Origin: JAMIFV01 sp035906055
GTDB taxonomy: Bacteria > Pseudomonadota > Alphaproteobacteria > Rickettsiales > JABCZZ01
NCBI GenBank assembly: GCA_035906055.1
Contig: JAMIFV010000080.1
Location: forward strand, 1 to 29,032
DNA length: 29,032 nucleotides
Direction: 5' to 3'
The notes below the pieces were generated by a model that was given only the letters and a program-made list of their open reading frames with translations, searched no databases and was not told the origin of the DNA. Shown here one piece after another: positions 1 through 7,655 of the stretch (the first letter of the stretch is position 1; each line of letters starts with the position of its first letter). The position numbers and the translations under genes were made by a program.

Positions 1-136
1 CATATAACAGAGCAGAAAATACCTGATAATGGCTGACATTGCGCGGACGGCCAGCGCGGGAGTAATGCGCGGCAATCAATGGTAATATATGCGCATCAAA
101 AAACGACTCGGATACAGGGTAAAAGCGTGGGTTCAT
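1..136 (-). CDS. Transposase, IS5-like family, N-terminal fragment (partial at window edge)
   Basis: Starting at ATG 136-134 on the minus strand, an open frame of 45 codons runs off the left edge. It begins MNPRFYPVSESFFDAHILP and continues with a GRPRNVSHYQVF-like stretch. This N-terminal pattern (a short leader, 'D..ILPLI', 'GRP..VSDYQVFNAILY') is typical of IS5-group DDE transposases that precede the 'GCQWRMLP' block, which would lie outside the window. An AGGAG ribosome site sits 6 bases before the ATG, so this is a genuine translation start. The catalytic residues are not visible and intactness cannot be judged. The gene reads away from the truncated thermonuclease gene next to it. Confidence 0.6.
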   Translation of the reverse strand, partial: MNPRFYPVSESFFDAHILPLIAAHYSRAGRPRNVSHYQVFSALLY

Positions 137-196
137 ATGATACACTCCTATCTTGGGAGCACTATCACCTAAATCTTAATAATTAACTAACAGTGT
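1..196 (-). mobile_element. 5' end of an IS5-like insertion sequence, cut by the window edge
   Basis: The minus strand from about 196 leftwards carries an AT-rich end, a good ribosome site and the first 45 codons of a transposase. The element continues beyond base 1, so its other end is unseen. The right boundary is inferred from where thermonuclease coding sequence resumes (near 193-197). A CTAA at 197-200 fits the YTAR target duplication of IS5-type elements, but there is another CTAA at 187-190, so the exact end is uncertain. Family assignment rests on the transposase N-terminus only. Confidence 0.55.
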
Positions 197-804
197 CTAA
201 CGTTCAGGAAGCGGATACCGCAGAGCGCAAGGGCCGCCCCGGCGAGCCGCAGGGCGAAGAAGCCAGGAGAACGCTTGAACAGTTGCTCACAGGTAAAACC
301 GTAACCGTGCACACCGGCAAAAATGCACGCGACCGCCATGAGCGCCTGCTGGGCCAGGCCTATGCGGGCGATGTATGGCTGCAGGGCGCCATGCTGCGAA
401 AAGGTTACGCCATGGTCTATAGCTTTGCCGACACACCGGCGGAACTGGTGCAGACAATGCTGGCGGAAGAACGCGCCGCGCGGCAGGAAAAACTGGGCAT
501 ATGGGCCGACCCCTATTTCAGGATACTCTCGCCGGAAGAGACCGGGCAAAGCCTGCACCGTTTCCGGCTGGTGGAAGGCAAAGTGGAAAGCGTGCGCACG
601 GTGCGCGGCAATATTTATATCAATTTCTCGCGCGACTGGCGGGGCAAGTTCCACCTGTTTATTTCCAGAAAGAACGCCGATGCATTTACGCCGGGGGAAT
701 TAAAAGCCCTTGAGGGCAGGGCCATCCGCGTGCGCGGGTGGATAAACTACTATAAATCCCCGATGATAAGCCTCACCCATCCCGGCCAGATCGAAATTCC
801 TTAG
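193..804 (+). CDS. Thermonuclease-family (SNase-like) protein, N-terminally truncated by an IS
   Basis: The frame encodes about 203 residues resembling the middle and end of alphaproteobacterial staphylococcal-nuclease-like proteins. It contains an 'EEARRTLEQLLTGKTVTV' block, a 'DRHERLLGQ' arginine motif, 'MLRKGYAMVYSFAD', and 'EERAARQEKLGIWADP', which normally closes the SNase fold. A roughly 80-residue C-terminal extension follows, possibly OB-fold like. The usual signal peptide and the 'V.DGDT....RL.GI.APE' strand region, which holds the first catalytic Arg and the Ca-binding Asp residues, are absent. Coding similarity begins right at the IS end. The only start is a GTG at 193 with no ribosome site. 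I infer that the IS destroyed the gene and that this remnant is probably not a functional or exported nuclease. The stop codon (802-804) lies inside the palindrome at 801-1027. Confidence 0.6.
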   Translation: MSNVQEADTAERKGRPGEPQGEEARRTLEQLLTGKTVTVHTGKNARDRHERLLGQAYAGDVWLQGAMLRKGYAMVYSFADTPAELVQTMLAEERAARQEKLGIWADPYFRILSPEETGQSLHRFRLVEGKVESVRTVRGNIYINFSRDWRGKFHLFISRKNADAFTPGELKALEGRAIRVRGWINYYKSPMISLTHPGQIEIP

Positions 805-1027
805 GCTCAGGACTTATAAATTCCCCTCTCCTGCAAAGCGGGAGAGGGTTGCGCAGGCTTTGCTGCATAGCAGCTTAGCCGAAGCCGGGTGAGGGTGAAT
901 TTAAACACGCACCCCCTCACCTCGGCTTGCCTAACGGCTTAGCTAAAGCAGCTAAACCCGAGGCAAACATGTCCTCTCCCTCAAGGGGAGGAAAAGAAAG
1001 TTTACGTTTAATGAGTCCTGAGCCTAA
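801..1027. repeat. 227-bp palindromic intergenic element
   Basis: The ends are a perfect 14-bp inverted repeat: TTAGGCTCAGGACT at 801-814 and its complement at 1014-1027. Inside, CCCCTCTCC...GGGAGAGGG...GGGTGAGGG on the left is mirrored by CCCCTCACC...CCTCTCCC..GGGGAGG on the right, giving a long imperfect cruciform. It begins inside the stop codon of the thermonuclease remnant and contains no credible gene. It fills most of the gap of just over 300 bases between two genes. It is probably a non-autonomous palindromic repeat; no other copy was recognised in this window. Confidence 0.7.
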
Positions 1028-1069
1028 AATCCCGCTAACGGTATCGTTGCGCCACAGCAGAGATTTGCT

Positions 1070-1097
1070 TTGCCAAAGTCAAAACTGGCGCTATAAA
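1070..1097 (+). promoter_or_regulatory. Putative sigma-70 promoter for the unknown gene at 1124
   Basis: TTGCCA at 1070-1075 and TATAAA at 1092-1097 are separated by 16 bases. The start codon follows about 26 bases downstream of the -10 hexamer. It lies just beyond the palindrome 801-1027. Prediction is from sequence match only. Confidence 0.45.
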
Positions 1098-1123
1098 AAA
1101 GCTTCTTATTATCCGGGGTGGAA

Positions 1124-1684
1124 ATGTCTCCTGAATCCATACGTATGTGTGCGCTTGGCGCTTGCTTTGTAGCAATGGCCTATGTCATTTATGGCGCAGT
1201 TGACGCTGCGCTTTCCGAACCGCTGGACGATCCCAGCATACGCCTGGTCTATCAGCAGTCTGATAACCTGATCAAGAATCCCAAATCGGGCAATCTGGGC
1301 GAGTTCATGCAGAAGCGCCTTGATGCCAGCTATGTTCGCGTAGGCAGCCTGATAAGCGTTGTGCCGGAAAAACCCGAACAGGTTACCCCGGTATCCATGG
1401 ACAAGGCGCAGACGATCGAGTACGCGCTTAAAGGCGTTGAGGCCATGACGATCAAGAATTACGATCACAAGATACTTGATATAAAATTCTCCAAGGACAA
1501 TAAGTACGCCTATGTCAGCAACACTGAAGTATCTACGGGAACGCTCGCTGTTGCGCAGGGGGAAAACGTAACAAGCGTTCCGTTCAATTCCGCCAGCGCC
1601 TGCATCGACACGCTGACGCTGGTGCGCGCGGTGGTCGTGTTCGTGCGTTCCGAATGCACCAACAAGCTGGCGCTGTTGCAATAA
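1124..1684 (+). CDS. Hypothetical protein with one N-terminal membrane helix
   Basis: This 186-residue protein has a hydrophobic N-terminal segment (about residues 7-26, around CALGACFVAMAYVIYGAV) that could be a signal anchor or signal peptide. A mostly soluble, charged remainder follows, with no motif I can name. There are only two cysteines late in the chain (around CIDTL and SECTN), which might form a disulphide if the domain is exported. I chose ATG 1124 over the in-frame GTG at 1118 because the purine-rich GGGGTGG lies just before it; the spacing is tight, so the start is uncertain. The stop at 1682-1684 abuts the convergent metallopeptidase gene with no gap. I do not recognise a family and offer no function. 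Confidence 0.65.
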   Translation: MSPESIRMCALGACFVAMAYVIYGAVDAALSEPLDDPSIRLVYQQSDNLIKNPKSGNLGEFMQKRLDASYVRVGSLISVVPEKPEQVTPVSMDKAQTIEYALKGVEAMTIKNYDHKILDIKFSKDNKYAYVSNTEVSTGTLAVAQGENVTSVPFNSASACIDTLTLVRAVVVFVRSECTNKLALLQ

Positions 1685-2386
1685 TCACTTAAAACGATAC
1701 AGGCTTTGCCCCTGTTCTTTAAGCCACGCGCGTGCGGTTGCATGATGCGGGCACAACTCGGCCACCAGTTTCCAGAACCTTGGGCTATGATTCATCTCGG
1801 CCAGATGCGCCACCTCATGCGCCACCAGATACTCCACCACGCTACGCGGCGCGAACACCAGCCGCCAGTTGAAGGCCAGCCTGCCGCTGGCAGTGCAGCT
1901 TCCCCAGCGCGCTTCCATACTGCCGACACGCACGTTCTTTACCGTCCTGCCAATGCGCGCAGCGATGGTGTGTGCCTCTTCATAGCATACGCGTTGCAGA
2001 TGTTTCTTGAGAAAATCCCCCACGCGGCGCGCGGTGAAATGCTCAGCGCCGTGAACCTCCAGCACTCCTTCGCGTAATTGCGCAACGCCCCTGCCCTGCA
2101 TGCGTTCAATCGTATACTCCTTGCCCAGCACGGAAATGACAGCGCCATCGGCAAGCGGCACGGCGGCTGAGCCGTCGGCCACATGCTCCAGTACCCAGTC
2201 GGCCTTGGAATGCAGGAAGCGTAGCGCCTTCTCAAGGCTTGCGCGCGCTGGCAGGGTGAGCACCACGCCGTCTCCCGCCGCGGTAACCCTGAGCGTAATG
2301 CGCTTTGCCCGCCGGTGGCGGCGCACTTTGGTCAGCACCGGACGGCCTGAAACCTCAACGTATTGTGTTCCCGCATTAATAGTCAT
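1685..2386 (-). CDS. YgjP/SprT-like zinc metallopeptidase (DUF45, M48-related)
   Basis: This 233-residue protein has the layout of the YgjP-like (DUF45) metal-dependent hydrolase family. It has an Arg-rich N-terminal strand region (RRHRRAKRITLRV, 22-34), a conserved 'EARWGSC' (158-164), and an HExxH zinc motif, HEVAHLAEMNHS, with H190, E191 and H194. A further histidine at 200 is the usual third ligand. The C-terminal helix (PRFWKLV...) is standard for the family. Length is normal, so the protein looks intact. Bacterial members are widespread but their substrates are poorly defined. The ATG at 2386-2384 has only a weak ribosome site. It is convergent with, and directly abuts, the upstream plus-strand gene. 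Confidence 0.88.
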   Translation of the reverse strand: MTINAGTQYVEVSGRPVLTKVRRHRRAKRITLRVTAAGDGVVLTLPARASLEKALRFLHSKADWVLEHVADGSAAVPLADGAVISVLGKEYTIERMQGRGVAQLREGVLEVHGAEHFTARRVGDFLKKHLQRVCYEEAHTIAARIGRTVKNVRVGSMEARWGSCTASGRLAFNWRLVFAPRSVVEYLVAHEVAHLAEMNHSPRFWKLVAELCPHHATARAWLKEQGQSLYRFK

Positions 2387-2448
2387 GATTGTAAACTGGC
2401 TAACCTGTCCCTATATATCTTACTCAAGCAACCTGTGTTTTAGCCCGT

Positions 2449-2589
2449 AAACCTGTTTATAATCTTGCTCTGGCAAAGCGAAACAGCGTTTTTCGAGAAC
2501 CGCAGCGCAGCGTACGTTTGAGTACGTGAGCAGCGGAAGCGCAGAAATGCTGTTTGCAGCAAGTCAGAGTAGAGATTATAAACAGGTTT
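2449..2589. repeat. 141-bp palindromic element, copy 1 (upstream of dnaG)
   Basis: AAACCTGTTTATAATC at the left end is mirrored by GATTATAAACAGGTTT at the right end, and the two arms remain complementary through most of the interior (for example AACAGCGTTTTTCG against the arm around AAATGCTGTTT). A homologous element of exactly the same length lies at 18976-19116. The right end is one base before the dnaG ATG, so the element forms the whole immediate 5' region of dnaG, leaving no normal ribosome site except the element's own AACAGG. No gene is seen in it. Confidence 0.8.
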
Positions 2590-2590
2590 T

Positions 2591-4444
2591 ATGCGGTTTC
2601 CACCGGAGTTTATTGAACGCCTGCGCAATCATGTGCCCATCTCCTCGGTGATCGGCAAGCGCATCCCCTTGCGCAAGCACGGACGTGAGTTTCAGGCATG
2701 CTGCCCGTTCCACAAGGAAAAAACGCCGTCTTTCACTGTAAACGACGATAAAGGATTTTTCCACTGCTTCGGGTGCAGCGCGCATGGCGATGCAATCGGC
2801 TTTATCAAGGACTATGAAGGCGTCAGCTACCCCGAAGCGATTGAACGCCTTGCCAGCGAAGCAGGCGTTGCGCTGCCGGTGATGACGCATGAAGCGCAGG
2901 CGCAGGAACGCAAACGCCACACGCTGGAAGAAGTGATGCAGCTCGCCGCGCACTGGTTCAGCGAACAGCTGCTCACGAATGCCGGGCGTGAAGCGCGCGA
3001 ATACCTCGCCACGCGCGGCCTGCAACTGGACATGATACAAAAGTTCGGCCTCGGCTTTGCGCCCAGTAACCGCGAGGCATTGCAGACCTACCTTGTGCAG
3101 CAGGACGTGCCGCGCCCCGCCATGGTGGAGGCAGGGTTACTTTCCAAGACCGCTGACGGCAGTCTTTATGACCGCTTCCGTGGCAGGCTCATGTTCCCCA
3201 TCAAAAGCCCGCAGGGCAAGATCATCGCGTTCGGCGGGCGCATCCTGCCTTCCGCGCAGACGCCCAACAGTGCCAAATACCTCAACTCGCCGGAAACGCC
3301 GTTGTTCAAGAAAGGTGAAAACCTCTTCGCTTACGACACTGCGAGGTTTGTTGGGCGCGATAAAGGCACGTTGATCGTGGCGGAAGGCTATATGGACGTC
3401 ATCGCGCTGCATCAGGCAGGCTTCACCCATGCGGTGGCGCCGCTGGGCACTGCGGTCACAGAAGAACAACTCAAGCTGCTCTGGCGCACTACGCCCGAAC
3501 CGATCTTCTGCCTCGACGGCGACAATGCCGGCAAACGCGCCATGCTGCGCGCCGCCGAAATTGCATTACCGCACATCAAGGCTGGCCTCACCTTGCGTTT
3601 TGCGTTCCTGCCTCCGGGCGACGACCCAGACAGCCTCATCCGCGATAAAGGCGCTGCCACCATGCAGGCCATCCTCTCGCGCTCGCAGCTCCTGTCGGAA
3701 ATGCTCTGGGACGATGCGCTCGCCCGCTACGGCGTCACCACGCCCGAACAGCGCGCCGCGCTGGAGCATTACCTGAGCGAACACAGCAATCGTATTGCCG
3801 ATAAGCCCATGGCGCAGCATATGCAGAGCTACTTCCGCGAACGGCTTTATGAGGCCAGCCGCCCGGCCAACCGCCATAAAGGCAAGAAACATGGCCCCGC
3901 TGCGGTAACCGCAAAACCCAGCTTCCTGCCTGATATTAATGAATATGGCGGCCCGATAAGAGGCACGGAAAATCAATTGGTTAGCCTTATAATCCATGCG
4001 CCGTCGTTACTCGATTCACCCGATATCGAGGAGCGTTTCTGTCACCTTGAGCTATCGCAGTCAGTTCTTGACAAACTAAGGGCTACTATCCTAGAAATAC
4101 ACGCAGAATCAGGGTCTTTAGACTCTCAAGCGCTGCGCGCCAGACTACAGGATCGTGGCTTTGGTGAAAAGGTAGATACACTGTTGCAATCAGATACAAC
4201 GTCGCTGTTACCGTCTTCGATGTCACGCTTCGCGGCTGACAACGCATTCGCGTTGCGCAGTTTCGACCAGATGTATCACGCCTACACCTATCAGAGAATG
4301 CTGCGCGAACGTAATGAAGCTGAGCAGCTCATGCAGCAGACGATGAACGAAGAGAACTATTCCCGTTTCCTCGCGCTGAATGAGCAGTGCGAGACCCTAC
4401 GGCGGGAACGCTACAGTGCGGCACCCGATGAGCAATTTTCTTGA
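2591..4444 (+). CDS. dnaG: DNA primase DnaG
   Basis: This 617-residue protein has all three DnaG parts. The N-terminal CHC2 zinc finger has C38, H41, C59 and C62 (CPFHKEKTPSF and HCFGC). The central catalytic core contains the TOPRIM fold: the 'AEGYMDVIALHQAG' acidic motif near residue 265 and the 'CLDGDNAGKRA' DxD motif near 309-311. A C-terminal region (from about 450) would bind the replicative helicase DnaB. It makes the RNA primers for replication forks. It is slightly longer than the E. coli protein. The ATG at 2591 follows the palindrome 2449-2589 by one base. rpoD follows, as in the classic rpsU-dnaG-rpoD macromolecular-synthesis arrangement, though no rpsU is present upstream here. 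Confidence 0.97.
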   Translation: MRFPPEFIERLRNHVPISSVIGKRIPLRKHGREFQACCPFHKEKTPSFTVNDDKGFFHCFGCSAHGDAIGFIKDYEGVSYPEAIERLASEAGVALPVMTHEAQAQERKRHTLEEVMQLAAHWFSEQLLTNAGREAREYLATRGLQLDMIQKFGLGFAPSNREALQTYLVQQDVPRPAMVEAGLLSKTADGSLYDRFRGRLMFPIKSPQGKIIAFGGRILPSAQTPNSAKYLNSPETPLFKKGENLFAYDTARFVGRDKGTLIVAEGYMDVIALHQAGFTHAVAPLGTAVTEEQLKLLWRTTPEPIFCLDGDNAGKRAMLRAAEIALPHIKAGLTLRFAFLPPGDDPDSLIRDKGAATMQAILSRSQLLSEMLWDDALARYGVTTPEQRAALEHYLSEHSNRIADKPMAQHMQSYFRERLYEASRPANRHKGKKHGPAAVTAKPSFLPDINEYGGPIRGTENQLVSLIIHAPSLLDSPDIEERFCHLELSQSVLDKLRATILEIHAESGSLDSQALRARLQDRGFGEKVDTLLQSDTTSLLPSSMSRFAADNAFALRSFDQMYHAYTYQRMLRERNEAEQLMQQTMNEENYSRFLALNEQCETLRRERYSAAPDEQFS

Positions 4445-4481
4445 TTTATTTACACTCTTTTTCCCTGGGAAAGGTTCCGAT

Positions 4482-7028
4482 ATGCCGGCCGCCAAAAAGA
4501 ACGCTGTTAAGAAAAGTGAAAAAAAAGTAGCAAAGAAAAATGCCGCTGTGAAAGCGGTGAAGAAGAAACCAGCTGCCGCTAAAAGCAGGCCCGTTGCCAA
4601 AAAAGTTGTGAAGCAACCGGCCAGGAAACCTGTGCTTAAGCAGAAAGCCGCCCCTGCCAGGAAACCTGCCGTTAAACCGGCGGCGAAAGTGGCGGCGAAA
4701 AAACTGCCGCCTGCAAAAGCGGCAAAGAGTGTGCCGCTCAAGAAACCTGTTGCAGCTTCCGCACAAAAGGTTAAAACACCGCTTCCCGCCAAAACGGCGA
4801 ACGCCAAACAGCCTGCCAGTAACAAGAAGGCCATGAACAATACCAAAACGGAAAGCGACAAGGAAAATACGAAGGCGTCCAAAGCAGGCGCCAAGGGTTC
4901 CAAGGATGAACCCAATTCCGCGATGCTGAAAAAGCTGATAGCGCTGGGCCGTGCGCGCGGCCACATCACGTATGAAGAACTCAACGCCTACCTGCCCGGT
5001 GACGAATTCTCCCCCGAAATGATTGAAGCCACCATCGCCGCGCTCGCGCGTGCCGACATCAACGTGGTGGAAGAAGGCGAAGTGATGGAAGCGGCTGCGG
5101 AAGGCGGCGCGGAAGAAGGCGAAAAAGCCGAGGAGCAACAGGAAACCGGAGGCCGTTCCGACGACCCCGTGCGCATGTACCTGCGCGAAATGGGCAACGT
5201 GGAACTGCTCTCGCGCGATGGCGAAATCGAAATCGCGAAACGCATCGAAGCGGGCCGCGAGATGATTATCTCCTCCCTCTGCGAAAGCCCCATGGTGATG
5301 CAGGAGATTCTCTCCTGGCGTGACGACCTTGCCAGCGGCGCTTTGCTGCTGCGCGACGTGATCGACCTCGACGCCGCTTACGGCGCCGACGCGGAAGGTA
5401 AGCCCGTATTCGCCGCCGGTGAAGTGCCCATCGAAAGCTCCGCCGAAAAAGTGATGGAGCGCAAGGAAGAAGATAACAAAACCGCTGCCCTCATCGCTAA
5501 AGCGAAGGAAGAGGAAAAGAAAAAGCGCGAAAAAGAAAAAGCGGAAAAGGAAAAAGCAGCAGCCGCCAAGGCTGAAAAAGAAAAAGCCAAGCAGGCGAAA
5601 GCCGCCGCCAAGGCCGCTACCAAGAAAGTGGCGCAGGGTGACGACGATGAAGGCGACGACGATTACGTTCCTTTCGATGCCGACGAGGAGGAGGAAGAGG
5701 AAGAAGAAACCGCAGAAGCAGAAAGCGCAGACGAAGAAGACGAATTCGACGACGCTGCCCTCTCGCTCGTAGCAATGGAAAACGTGCTCAAGCCCAAGAT
5801 CCTTGAGATCCTTGATGAATTCGCCAAGACCAGCAAGAAGCTGCGCGCCCTGCAGGAAAAGAACCTTCAGGCAGCGTTCGACGAAGGCTCCTATGAAGAG
5901 TCCGATAATAAGAAATACCAGAAACTGCTTCGCGAACTCGTAGAGCATATGATGGAGATCCGCATCTCCAGCAATCGCGTGGAAGCGCTCATGGACAAGC
6001 TTTACGGCGTCAGCAAGCGCCTGATGACGATGGAAGGCCGCCTGCTTCGCCTCGCCGAAGGCCGCCGCGTGGACCGCAAGGACTTCCTGCAGCATTACAC
6101 TAATCAGGAACTCTCCCCCGGCTGGCTCAAGCGCGTGGCTCGCCTCAAGGGTAAAGGCTGGGCGGAATTCGCTGAAAAAGACAAAACCGGCATCGACGAG
6201 ATTCGCGGTGAGATCGCCAGGGTCGCGCATGAAGTGGGCGTGAGCATCAGCGAATACAAGCGTATCGTGAACGCCGTGCAGAAGGGCGAACGCGAGGCCA
6301 CCAAGGCCAAGCGCGAGATGATCGAAGCGAACCTGCGCCTCGTGATTTCCATCGCCAAGAAATACACCAACCGCGGCCTGCAGTTCCTCGACCTCATTCA
6401 GGAAGGCAATATCGGCCTCATGAAAGCCGTGGATAAATTCGAATACCGCCGTGGTTACAAATTCTCCACCTACGCTACCTGGTGGATCCGCCAGGCGATC
6501 ACCCGCTCCATCGCGGATCAGGCGCGCACCATCCGTATTCCCGTGCACATGATCGAAACCATCAACAAGATCGTGCGCACCAGCCGCCAGATGCTGCATG
6601 AGATCGGCCGCGAGCCCACGCCGGAAGAACTGGCGGAGAAGCTCGTTATGCCGCTGGACAAGGTGCGCAAGGTGATGAAGATCGCCAAGGAACCCGTGTC
6701 GCTGGAAACTCCGATCGGCGACGAAGAAGATTCGCAGCTGGGCGATTTCATTGAAGACAAGAACGCCGTGCTGCCGCTGGATGCCGCCATCCAGAGCAAC
6801 CTGCGCGAGACCACTACCCGCATTCTCGCCTCCCTCACCCCGCGTGAGGAACGCGTGTTGCGTATGCGCTTCGGTATTGGTATGAATACCGACCATACCC
6901 TTGAAGAAGTGGGACAGCAGTTCTCGGTGACCCGCGAGCGTATCCGCCAGATCGAAGCAAAGGCGCTGCGCAAGCTCAAACACCCCAGCCGCTCCCGCAA
7001 GCTTCGCAGCTTCCTCGACCAGCAATAA
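4482..7028 (+). CDS. rpoD: RNA polymerase primary sigma factor RpoD (sigma-70) with long charged extensions
   Basis: From ATG 4482 the protein has 848 residues; typical RpoD is about 610-690. Residues 1 to about 140 are a Lys/Ala/Pro-rich tail like histone H1 (PAAKK, AAKK and KPAAK repeats). Region 1.1 is about 146-200 and region 1.2 about 222-280 (DDPVRMYLREMG). A non-conserved insertion follows, first Lys/Glu/Ala-rich (about 324-385), then Asp/Glu-rich with an eight-Glu run (about 386-425). Region 2 is at about 612-685 (GLQFLDLIQEGNIGLMKAV; FSTYATWWIRQAI), region 3 at about 688-765, and region 4 with its helix-turn-helix at about 775-845 (VTRERIRQIEAKALRKL). I chose 4482 because GGGAAAGG lies about 9 bases upstream; an in-frame start at 4380 would overlap dnaG by 65 bases. 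It directs core polymerase to housekeeping promoters. Confidence 0.96.
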   Translation: MPAAKKNAVKKSEKKVAKKNAAVKAVKKKPAAAKSRPVAKKVVKQPARKPVLKQKAAPARKPAVKPAAKVAAKKLPPAKAAKSVPLKKPVAASAQKVKTPLPAKTANAKQPASNKKAMNNTKTESDKENTKASKAGAKGSKDEPNSAMLKKLIALGRARGHITYEELNAYLPGDEFSPEMIEATIAALARADINVVEEGEVMEAAAEGGAEEGEKAEEQQETGGRSDDPVRMYLREMGNVELLSRDGEIEIAKRIEAGREMIISSLCESPMVMQEILSWRDDLASGALLLRDVIDLDAAYGADAEGKPVFAAGEVPIESSAEKVMERKEEDNKTAALIAKAKEEEKKKREKEKAEKEKAAAAKAEKEKAKQAKAAAKAATKKVAQGDDDEGDDDYVPFDADEEEEEEEETAEAESADEEDEFDDAALSLVAMENVLKPKILEILDEFAKTSKKLRALQEKNLQAAFDEGSYEESDNKKYQKLLRELVEHMMEIRISSNRVEALMDKLYGVSKRLMTMEGRLLRLAEGRRVDRKDFLQHYTNQELSPGWLKRVARLKGKGWAEFAEKDKTGIDEIRGEIARVAHEVGVSISEYKRIVNAVQKGEREATKAKREMIEANLRLVISIAKKYTNRGLQFLDLIQEGNIGLMKAVDKFEYRRGYKFSTYATWWIRQAITRSIADQARTIRIPVHMIETINKIVRTSRQMLHEIGREPTPEELAEKLVMPLDKVRKVMKIAKEPVSLETPIGDEEDSQLGDFIEDKNAVLPLDAAIQSNLRETTTRILASLTPREERVLRMRFGIGMNTDHTLEEVGQQFSVTRERIRQIEAKALRKLKHPSRSRKLRSFLDQQ

Positions 7029-7031
7029 GGC

Positions 7032-7214
7032 ATGTCTCTCAAAGGCAAAAAAGACCTGGAAAAGCATATAGGAAAGTTTATGAAACAGTATGCTCGCAAA
7101 GCGCAAAAGGGTATTGAGCCGAATGATCGTAGCTATGATCGTAAAATTGAGAAATATCTGAAGCAACTTTCTCCTGAAGCACTGAGCGATCTGATGAACA
7201 AGGAAGATAAATAA
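7032..7214 (+). CDS. Small basic hypothetical protein (60 aa)
   Basis: This 60-residue, strongly charged protein (begins MSLKGKKDLEKHIGKFM) is likely all-helical, with no cysteines and no membrane segment. It starts 4 bases after the rpoD stop, and its TAA overlaps the next ATG by one base (TAATG), so it is probably co-transcribed and translationally coupled with rpoD and the NDUFA12 gene. The tight packing is the main reason to believe it is real. No family is recognised. Confidence 0.6.
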   Translation: MSLKGKKDLEKHIGKFMKQYARKAQKGIEPNDRSYDRKIEKYLKQLSPEALSDLMNKEDK

Positions 7215-7573
7215 TGGCTACGATCGGCACCCGCATCTACACCGCGTTCAAAGGCAGGCTGGTCGGCAAGGACAGCTACGGCAATGCGTATTACGAAGCG
7301 CGCAGGGAGCTGACCGGCGAAGGCAAAAAGAAACGCTGGGTCATGTATACGGGTCTGGCTGAGCCCACCAAGGTTCCCCCGCACTGGCATGGCTGGCTGC
7401 ATTACAGCACAGACGCGCTGCCCACTGATCAGGACGCAAAGCCCTATAGCTGGATCAGGGAACCGCAGCAGAACATGACCGGCACGCGCATGGCATATGT
7501 GCCCCCCGGCCATGCAAGCAAAGGCGGCGTGCGCGCCAGATCAACGGCAGACTACGAGGCATGGAAACCCTAG
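7214..7573 (+). CDS. NDUFA12-family protein (complex I B17.2 subunit homologue)
   Basis: The 119-residue protein matches the NDUFA12/B17.2 family, an accessory subunit of NADH:ubiquinone oxidoreductase found in mitochondria and Alphaproteobacteria. Visible family traits are 'FKGRLVGKDSYGNAYYE' near the N-terminus, then 'RWVMYTGLAEPTKVPPHWHGWLHY', which is the family hallmark, and 'PYSWIREPQQNMTGT' in the C-terminal half (each quoted block is the recognisable core). It has no signal peptide and would act at the cytoplasmic arm of complex I. Gene order with mlaD-like and DUF2155 genes downstream is a recurring alphaproteobacterial neighbourhood, which supports the call. Confidence 0.92.
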   Translation: MATIGTRIYTAFKGRLVGKDSYGNAYYEARRELTGEGKKKRWVMYTGLAEPTKVPPHWHGWLHYSTDALPTDQDAKPYSWIREPQQNMTGTRMAYVPPGHASKGGVRARSTADYEAWKP

Positions 7574-7627
7574 GCGAGTGGCGAGGTACGGGGAAGCGAG
7601 CTTAATATTTCGCACCTCGCAACTCGT
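7574..7627. repeat. Short inverted repeat directly after the NDUFA12 stop codon
   Basis: GCGAGTGGCGAGGT (7574-7587) and ACCTCGCAACTCGT (7614-7627) pair at 12 of 14 positions around a 26-base loop. It starts on the first base after the TAG stop. There is no T-run, so it is not a standard terminator. The wording (GCGAG, TACGGGG) recurs after mdh at 24321-24380, suggesting a second, shorter dispersed repeat family. Confidence 0.5.
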
Positions 7628-7655
7628 AATTTGTACCTGACTAAAGGAGACGACG

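Noticed and set aside
4380..4481. Earlier rpoD start overlapping dnaG
   Set aside because: The extra 34 residues do not resemble sigma factors, while ATG 4482 has a well placed GGGAAAGG.
4446..7166. Very long open frame on the minus strand opposite rpoD
   Set aside because: It is the antisense of a high-GC, Lys/Glu-rich gene; the translation is Phe/His/Leu-rich low complexity with no family pattern, while the plus strand is unmistakably RpoD.
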